Source: Bacteroidota bacterium (GTDB lineage Bacteria > Bacteroidota > Bacteroidia > Chitinophagales > Chitinophagaceae). From it: a DNA stretch of 17,457 bases. The notes under the pieces were generated by a model. The model was not told the DNA's origin and made no database searches. It saw only the letters and a program-made list of their open reading frames with translations. Shown here one piece after another: positions 13,113 to 17,457 of the stretch; the stretch's first letter is position 1; every line of letters begins with the position of its first letter. The stretch lies in contig JAEVZP010000221.1 of assembly GCA_023392185.1 (NCBI GenBank), positions 1-17,457 of the forward strand. Direction: 5' to 3'. The position numbers and the translations under genes are program-made.

Positions 13113-14750
13113 ATGCACAACGCGTATTTCAACTTCGCCGAACCGAAAAACGAACCCGTTCTTTCTTATGCGCCCGGCTCGCCGGAAGCTACAGCTTTGC
13201 AAGCCGCGCTTAAAGACCTTAAATCGCAGCAGCGCGACATTCCGGCTTATATCAACGGAAAAGAAGTCCGCAGCGGAAAAACAGTCGAAATCCGCCCGCC
13301 CCATGAAACGGCGCACCTGCTGGGTCAGTTCCACCAAAGCGACGATCAGCAAGTACACGACGCGATCGATGCCGCGCTGGCCGCCCGCGAAGCCTGGGCC
13401 GCAACACCGTGGGAACACCGTGCCGGCATTTTCCTGAAAGCCGCCGAGCTGCTGGCCACCAAATACCGCTGGCGCATGAATGCTGCCACCATGCTGGGTC
13501 AAAGCAAAAACGCCTACCAGGCCGAAATCGACTCGGCCTGCGAGCTGATCGACTTCCTGCGTTTCAACGTGCACTTCCTGACCGAAATCTATCGCGGCCA
13601 GCCCGTTTCTTCCCCCGGCGTGCACAACCGCATGGAATATCGCCCGCTTGAAGGCTTTATCCTCGCCGTAACGCCGTTCAACTTCACGGCGATTGGTGGC
13701 AACCTGCCGACGGCGCCTGCCATGTGCGGCAATGTGGTGGTGTGGAAACCGGCCAACACACAGGTGTACAGCGCTTCGGTGTTTATGGAAATTCTCATCG
13801 AAGCCGGACTGCCCGCCGGCGTGATCAACCTCATTTATCCTTCCGGCCCGGTGGTGGGCGAGATTTGCTATAAGCACCCCGACTTTGCAGGTGTTCACTT
13901 CACCGGCTCTACCGGCGTGTTCAACAGCATGTGGAAAAGCATTGGCGAGAACGTGCCCAACCTCAAAACCTACCCGCGCATCGTGGGCGAAACCGGTGGT
14001 AAAGACTTTGTGTTTGTGCACCCCGACAGTCCGGTAGACGCCGTTGTGGCCGCGCTGGCGCGCGGGGCGTTCGAGTATCAGGGACAGAAATGCTCGGCGG
14101 CTTCGCGGGCATACCTGCCTTCCAACCTGGCGGCGGAAATCAAAGAGAAGCTCGTGGCCGAAGTAAAAACCATGAAGATGGGTCCGGTGGACGATTTCCG
14201 GAATTTCGTCAACGCAGTGATTGATGAAAAGTCTTTCAACAACATCAAAGGCTACCTCGACGGCGTAAAAAACAGCAAAGACGCCGAGATTCTCTGCGGT
14301 GGCGGCACCGACGATTCCAAAGGCTGGTTTGTGGAGCCGACAGTCATCGAAGCGAAGCGCCCGGATTACGTGACGATGTGCGAAGAAATCTTTGGCCCGG
14401 TGCTGACGATTTATGTGTATGACGAAAGCAAATGGGAAGCGATGCTCGATGTGGTGAACACCACTTCGCCGTATGCGCTCACCGGCGCAGTATTTTCCAA
14501 CGACCGCTATGCGATTGAGACCATGACCCGGAAACTGGTGAATGCAGCCGGTAACTTCTACATCAACGACAAGCCGACCGGCGCGGTGGTGGGGCAGCAG
14601 CCTTTTGGCGGTGCGCGCGCTTCGGGCACCAACGACAAGGCCGGTTCGCCGCTCAACCTGTATCGCTGGCTTTCGGCCCGCACCATTAAGGAAACGCTGG
14701 TGCCGGCCACCGATTATCGTTATCCCTTCCACGGCGAGGGTGCGATCTAA
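13113..14750 (+). CDS. pruA: L-glutamate gamma-semialdehyde (1-pyrroline-5-carboxylate) dehydrogenase
   Basis: Oxidises glutamate semialdehyde/P5C to glutamate with NAD, the second step of proline breakdown; cytoplasmic. The 545-residue length fits the stand-alone P5C dehydrogenase (about 540), not the bifunctional PutA. Seen: AYINGKEVRSG (45-55), TPFNFTAIGGNLPTAPA (187-203), cofactor loop FTGSTG (263-268), ETGGKD with general base Glu293, and catalytic Cys327 in EYQGQKCSAASRAY. EEIFGPVL lies in the C-terminal part, and GQQPFGGARASGTNDKAG near the end is the family signature. The start at 13113 matches the family N terminus, and a -7 box lies just upstream. It ends at a strong terminator. The proline dehydrogenase gene is not in the window. 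Confidence 0.97.
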   Translation: MHNAYFNFAEPKNEPVLSYAPGSPEATALQAALKDLKSQQRDIPAYINGKEVRSGKTVEIRPPHETAHLLGQFHQSDDQQVHDAIDAALAAREAWAATPWEHRAGIFLKAAELLATKYRWRMNAATMLGQSKNAYQAEIDSACELIDFLRFNVHFLTEIYRGQPVSSPGVHNRMEYRPLEGFILAVTPFNFTAIGGNLPTAPAMCGNVVVWKPANTQVYSASVFMEILIEAGLPAGVINLIYPSGPVVGEICYKHPDFAGVHFTGSTGVFNSMWKSIGENVPNLKTYPRIVGETGGKDFVFVHPDSPVDAVVAALARGAFEYQGQKCSAASRAYLPSNLAAEIKEKLVAEVKTMKMGPVDDFRNFVNAVIDEKSFNNIKGYLDGVKNSKDAEILCGGGTDDSKGWFVEPTVIEAKRPDYVTMCEEIFGPVLTIYVYDESKWEAMLDVVNTTSPYALTGAVFSNDRYAIETMTRKLVNAAGNFYINDKPTGAVVGQQPFGGARASGTNDKAGSPLNLYRWLSARTIKETLVPATDYRYPFHGEGAI

Positions 14751-14773
14751 AGAAACGCATGCAGTTTTGCTTC

Positions 14774-14807
14774 AAAAAAGCCCGGTCTGTACAGTCCGGG
14801 CTTTTTT
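14774..14807 (+). terminator. Intrinsic terminator of pruA (works in both directions)
   Basis: AAAAAAGCCCGG (14774-14785) pairs with CCGGGCTTTTTT (14796-14807); the loop region contains the palindrome CTGTACAG. It begins 23 bases after the pruA stop and ends in a T-run. On the other strand it is also T-run terminated and could stop transcription from the convergent outer-membrane barrel gene. Confidence 0.92.
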
Positions 14808-15033
14808 AGAAATGGATGATTTTTTGTTAGGACAGGGCTTTTATAATCCCGCCCCGCTCGGCGCTTTTTCCGGAAATTGTACGGTTTTTGATACTGGAAT
14901 ATGAGGCCTGCGGGGCTTTTGAAAAGGCTTTTATTCCGCGGAGAAGGTATTTCGGGCTGCGTTTTTCACGTTTGCCTCCGTCGGGGGCCTCTAGGTCTGG
15001 GTTCAACCTCCGCTTTTAGGTGGAGCAGAATCC

Positions 15034-15741
15034 TTAGAAAGCAACCGCAACGCCGGCGTTGAACGGGATATGGGAGATGTTGAAACCTTTGGCAATGGGA
15101 TCAACATAATTAGAGCCCGAGAAACGCATCCAGCTGTGCTGATAGCCAGAGGCCAGGGTAAAGGTGAGCTGTGGGCTGACGGTGATGCGGGCGCTCAGAT
15201 CGAAGCCGGCATTCCAACCGGAAGAATGGCCCACCGGCACGGCCGTAACGGCGCGGGTCGTTTGATCGAGCCCTTCCGACAAGGCAAAACCGTAACCGCC
15301 GTAAGGGCTGAGCTGAAGACCAAACTTCGGCGAAAGCGGCAGGCTGACATGGCCCTGTAAGCCGATCTGAATTAAAGGACTGGCATACTTGGCAGTGACA
15401 AGCTCGGTTTGGCCGTTATTATAAATGACATAACCGTCTTTCCAGACCCGCAGGCTGTTCATCGCGAGCCGTCCGCCAAAAGTCAGACGCCGATCAGGAG
15501 CGGCGATGAGCTTCAGGAGAAAGCCGCTGCCCAGGCCCACATGGGTTTGGTTGCTTTTGAGGGTGCTGTAGGCGGTTACCAGCGTGGGCGTGGTAGCGAT
15601 GTTAAGACCCGCTTCCACCACCAGCTCAAGGCTGCGCGCGTGGTGCGGGGCGCTTTTAGTGGGGGCCTGCGGGCGCGGCGACTGGGCCAGGCAAACGGCG
15701 GTGCTCAGCACGGCGGCGCCGGAAAAAAGGATTCTTCGCAT
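15034..15741 (-). CDS. Small outer-membrane beta-barrel protein
   Basis: A 235-residue exported protein of unknown function. Residues 1-20 (MRRILFSGAAVLSTAVCLAQ) are a signal peptide. A Pro/Ser-rich stretch follows, then about eight to ten amphipathic strands with short turns (LELVVEAGLNI, HVGLGSGFLLKLI, LTFGGRLAMNSLRV, FGLQLSPYGGYGFAL, NAGFDLSARITV, LTFTLASGYQHSW), ending in a strand with terminal Phe (NAGVAVAF), the usual barrel-assembly signal. It fits the porin-like outer membrane beta-barrel families common in Bacteroidota; no enzyme motif is visible. It starts 37 bases after the LptF/G-type permease gene on the same strand, so they may share a transcript. Confidence 0.8.
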   Translation of the reverse strand: MRRILFSGAAVLSTAVCLAQSPRPQAPTKSAPHHARSLELVVEAGLNIATTPTLVTAYSTLKSNQTHVGLGSGFLLKLIAAPDRRLTFGGRLAMNSLRVWKDGYVIYNNGQTELVTAKYASPLIQIGLQGHVSLPLSPKFGLQLSPYGGYGFALSEGLDQTTRAVTAVPVGHSSGWNAGFDLSARITVSPQLTFTLASGYQHSWMRFSGSNYVDPIAKGFNISHIPFNAGVAVAF

Positions 15742-15778
15742 GAAATGGGAGGTGGGAATCAGGACCGAAATCCGGGCA

Positions 15779-16897
15779 TTACCGGCTTTGGCGAATGTAA
15801 AGTACCCCTGCTACAAATGAAAAAATGATATTTGGGATCCAGACGGCTAAAAACGGATTGAAACCGCCTTTGATGGAAAGGGTGGTACTGAACTGCAACA
15901 GCATCATATAAACAGCGGAGAGCATGATGCCAAGGCCCAGGTGGTAGCCGCTGCCACCCCGGATTTTCCGGGAAGCAATGCAGGCACCGATGATCGTGAG
16001 CACCAGTCCGGCAAACGGCTGCGCGCTGCGGCGGTGAAACTCTACATAATAGAGGTTGACCGTCTCGGCGCCGCGCATCTCCTGTTTGCGGATGGTCTCG
16101 AGCAGTTCGGGGGTCGTCAGCGCCTGCACCGCGTCGTTGTTGTGCAGCAGCTCCGTGGGTTTGAAGTTGTAGGGCTGAAACATCGTATCCACGTGGCGCA
16201 GCGTTTCCGTCAGGCTGTCATTGGTGCGGATGGTGATGTCGGCCAGCCGCCAGCCATTGCGCAGGCTGTCGTAATAGGCCTGTTCGGCCATCACCTTCTC
16301 GCGCAGCAGGGTGCTGTCAAAGGTTTCGGCGGTCAGCTTATAGGCCGTATTGTTGCTGAAATCATAGCGCTGCACATAGACATACAAACTGGGCGAAAGC
16401 CGGATGTGAATGTTTTGCCCCGTGCTCATAACCGCGTTGTGGATATAACGGTCTTCGAAGGCAAGGCGTTCTTTATTGGCTGCCGGCACGATCAGGTGGT
16501 TGGCCCAGAGCGAAAGCAGGCCCAGCAGGAGGCCGCCGATAAAATAAGGCCGCAGGAAGCGCTGAAACGACGTGCCGGTGGCCAGCATGGCGATAATTTC
16601 CGACTTATAGGCCAGCTTGGAGGTGAAAAAGATCGACGCGATAAAGATGAACAGCGGGTAGAGCAGCGCCGCGATATGGGGCGAGAAGTTTTTGAAATAA
16701 TTCAAAATGGCCGATAGCGGCGCTTTCTTCACCATCATATCCTCGATCTTCTGCGACAGGTCGATCACATCCGAAATCAGGATGAGGACGAGGATGGCAA
16801 AGAAAAAAGTCCCGAGAAATTTCTTCAGGATATAGACGTCCAGCCGCTTCAGGCCGAAGTAGCGGTAGTGGGGCAGAAGGCGGGAGAGGAACTTCAC
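15779..16897 (-). CDS. LptF/LptG family permease
   Basis: Inner-membrane permease of the lipopolysaccharide export ABC transporter (LptB2FG), which extracts LPS and passes it to the Lpt bridge. Numbered from the GTG at 16897 (372 residues): an N-terminal helix with LDVYILKKFLGTFFF, TM1 about 28-47, TM2 about 74-95, the cytoplasmic coupling region SEIIAMLATGTSFQRFLRPY, TM3 about 118-137, a periplasmic jellyroll domain (about 150-270), then three C-terminal membrane segments (FAGLVLTIIGACIAS, LGIMLSAVYMMLLQF, VWIPNIIFSFVAGVLYI). The start is uncertain: a TTG at 16927 would add ten residues, and a CTG codon occurs at LKRLDVY, where many relatives begin. F and G types cannot be told apart here. 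Its upstream neighbour is tgt, a common Bacteroidota order. Confidence 0.92.
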   Translation of the reverse strand: MKFLSRLLPHYRYFGLKRLDVYILKKFLGTFFFAILVLILISDVIDLSQKIEDMMVKKAPLSAILNYFKNFSPHIAALLYPLFIFIASIFFTSKLAYKSEIIAMLATGTSFQRFLRPYFIGGLLLGLLSLWANHLIVPAANKERLAFEDRYIHNAVMSTGQNIHIRLSPSLYVYVQRYDFSNNTAYKLTAETFDSTLLREKVMAEQAYYDSLRNGWRLADITIRTNDSLTETLRHVDTMFQPYNFKPTELLHNNDAVQALTTPELLETIRKQEMRGAETVNLYYVEFHRRSAQPFAGLVLTIIGACIASRKIRGGSGYHLGLGIMLSAVYMMLLQFSTTLSIKGGFNPFLAVWIPNIIFSFVAGVLYIRQSR

Positions 16898-16931
16898 AAT
16901 TAATTTCTCAAGGGCACTGAAGCACAATTCG

Positions 16932-16939
16932 CAAAGGTG
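16932..16939 (-). promoter_or_regulatory. -7-like box before the LptF/G-type gene
   Basis: Minus strand CACCTTTG, one mismatch from TAnnTTTG. It predicts transcription from about 16925, which favours the GTG at 16897 (leader near 28 bases) over the TTG at 16927 (no leader). Confidence 0.35.
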
Positions 16940-17035
16940 AAGACAGTTCTTAAAAAGGTTGTATCATTTTAATAAAAGAAACTGTCTTTGACAGGAAGCG
17001 GTTTCGCAAATCAACTCATAAAAAAGGAGTCTCTT

Positions 17036-17060
17036 CTTTTGTCATTCCCGAAGGGAATCT
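17036..17060. repeat. TTTGTCATTC-GAATCT dispersed repeat, copy 1
   Basis: TTTGTCATTCCCGAAGGGAA followed by TCT, with an internal TTCCC/GGGAA stem. It is related to the sequence at 17258-17284. Both lie in the gap of about 380 bases between tgt and the permease gene. Short AT-rich frames in this gap show no family features, so I see no gene there. Confidence 0.55.
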
Positions 17061-17257
17061 TCACGTTTATAGAAACTGTGAAGCCCCTCTGCAAGGGTGA
17101 CAAAGAAAACGAAAAACAATTGATCCCTATTGAAGAGACCGCTTCAGATTGTTTTCTTTGGTCTTGTATAAAGAGGGTTTTTTGTGCTTTTTTATAAGAA
17201 GTAGTTGAAGGGATCCTTTGCTAGATGACAAAGTCGCTGTGTGTTTATTTTATTCGC

Positions 17258-17284
17258 CTTCTTTGTCATTCTGAAAAGAATCTC
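17258..17284. repeat. TTTGTCATTC-GAATCT dispersed repeat, copy 2
   Basis: TTTGTCATTCTGAAAAGAAT followed by CTC, sharing TTTGTCATTC and GAATCT with copy 1; a reversed GATGACAAAG stands at 17224-17233. Such GTCATTCTGA...GAATC elements resemble intergenic repeats seen in many Bacteroidota genomes (general knowledge, unchecked). Confidence 0.55.
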
Positions 17285-17308
17285 TTTATCATTCCATTTC
17301 CGGAAACC

Positions 17309-17457
17309 TTACAGCCGGGTCTTGAGCCGGGGGATCATTTCGCGCTTCCAGGCGTCGAAATTTCCGGAAATAATCTCTTTCCGGGCCTCGTCCACGAGCC
17401 ACAAATAAAAGGCCAGATTATGAACCGAAGCCAGTGTCAGCGCCAGGTATTCGCCCG
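17309..17457 (-). CDS. tgt: tRNA-guanine (queuine) transglycosylase, C-terminal end (5' part outside)
   Basis: Exchanges guanine for preQ1 at the wobble position of GUN-anticodon tRNAs in queuosine synthesis. Only the last 48 residues are inside the window, the rest lying past the edge. GEYLALTLASVHNLAFYLWL followed by VDEARKEIISGNFDAWKREM matches the conserved C-terminal stretch of bacterial Tgt (ASIHNLxFYLxLVxxAR and then the final helix). The stop is TAA at 17309-17311. The IISGN codons contain one TTTCCGGAAA copy (17361-17370), and another copy (17297-17306) lies two bases beyond the stop. Confidence 0.88.
   Translation of the reverse strand, partial: GEYLALTLASVHNLAFYLWLVDEARKEIISGNFDAWKREMIPRLKTRL

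Larger units (their letters stand above)
878..17370. repeat. Highly iterated palindrome TTTCCGGAAA, 13 perfect copies across the window
   Basis: Perfect copies start at 878, 1032, 1052, 1751, 2471, 3512, 6332, 10055, 10138, 12624, 14867, 17297 and 17361. The 8-base core TTCCGGAA occurs additionally at 4903, 5549, 7621, 8059, 8307, 9428, 9960 and 14206, making 21 cores. Thirteen are inside genes and eight in spacers. In genes it is read in all three frames (FRK/FRN, PE, SGK/SGN/SGT), so it is selected or generated as DNA, not as a peptide. Being its own reverse complement, it has no orientation. Listed as one dispersed feature. Confidence 0.9.

Noticed and set aside
13113..14732. A minus-strand frame open for about 540 codons, antisense to pruA and continuous with the methyltransferase frame
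   Set aside because: It mirrors pruA codons, contains no domain, and the methyltransferase family start with its own promoter box is at 13031. GC-rich coding bias commonly opens antisense frames.
16988..17197. 69-codon plus-strand frame between the permease and tgt genes
   Set aside because: It is made largely of the GTCATTC repeat and AT-rich sequence, with no promoter or protein features.
878..17370. Interpreting TTTCCGGAAA as a CRISPR or phage-like repeat
   Set aside because: Spacing is irregular, copies lie within coding sequence in all frames, and there are no cas genes or spacers of constant length.

Overview
The window reads as chromosomal housekeeping DNA from a Bacteroidota bacterium, most likely Chitinophagales/Chitinophagaceae-like (inference). 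Supporting signs are a large outer-membrane beta-barrel receptor of the TonB-dependent type followed by a GLPGLI-family protein, -7 boxes of the Bacteroidota form TAnnTTTG/TAnnTTCG just ahead of several start codons, few visible Shine-Dalgarno sequences, and characteristic household genes. I see no rRNA, tRNA, CRISPR array, transposase or phage gene.

Layout. 1-816 (-): pdhA, pyruvate dehydrogenase E1 alpha, 3' end outside the window. 1070-3056 (-): rfbA and rfbB, the first two steps of dTDP-deoxysugar synthesis. 3145-5833 (-): efp-accB-accC, translation factor P plus the biotin carrier and biotin carboxylase of acetyl-CoA carboxylase, with hairpin-rich spacers. 6250-9860 (+): a 927-residue outer-membrane receptor-like protein and a GLPGLI protein. 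9861-10237: a repeat-rich spacer. 10238-12230 (-): nrnA-like DHH phosphoesterase and a two-domain FKBP lipoprotein with a His-rich tail. 12363-13031 (-) and 13113-14750 (+): a TylF-type methyltransferase and pruA, divergent around a compact two-promoter region with a dyad. 15034-16897 (-): LptF/LptG-type permease followed by a small outer-membrane barrel. 17309-17457 (-): the 3' end of tgt, whose start lies outside the window.

The strongest unexplained signal is at DNA level. The palindrome TTTCCGGAAA occurs 13 times perfectly, and its core TTCCGGAA 21 times, where about 0.02 and 0.3 would be expected by chance. It falls in all three reading frames of genes and, more densely, in spacers, where it builds hairpins. 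It behaves like a highly iterated palindrome. Other second-look points are an EF-P with a lengthened, PGKG-less tip loop resembling EfpL/YeiP, a Pro-to-Gly change in the biotin carboxylase signature, several intergenic repeat families, and very short or absent 5' leaders.

No recognisable new defence, biosynthetic or mobile system is present. The interest lies in the repeats and in a few protein details. Gene calls come from reading motifs and lengths, not from database searches.
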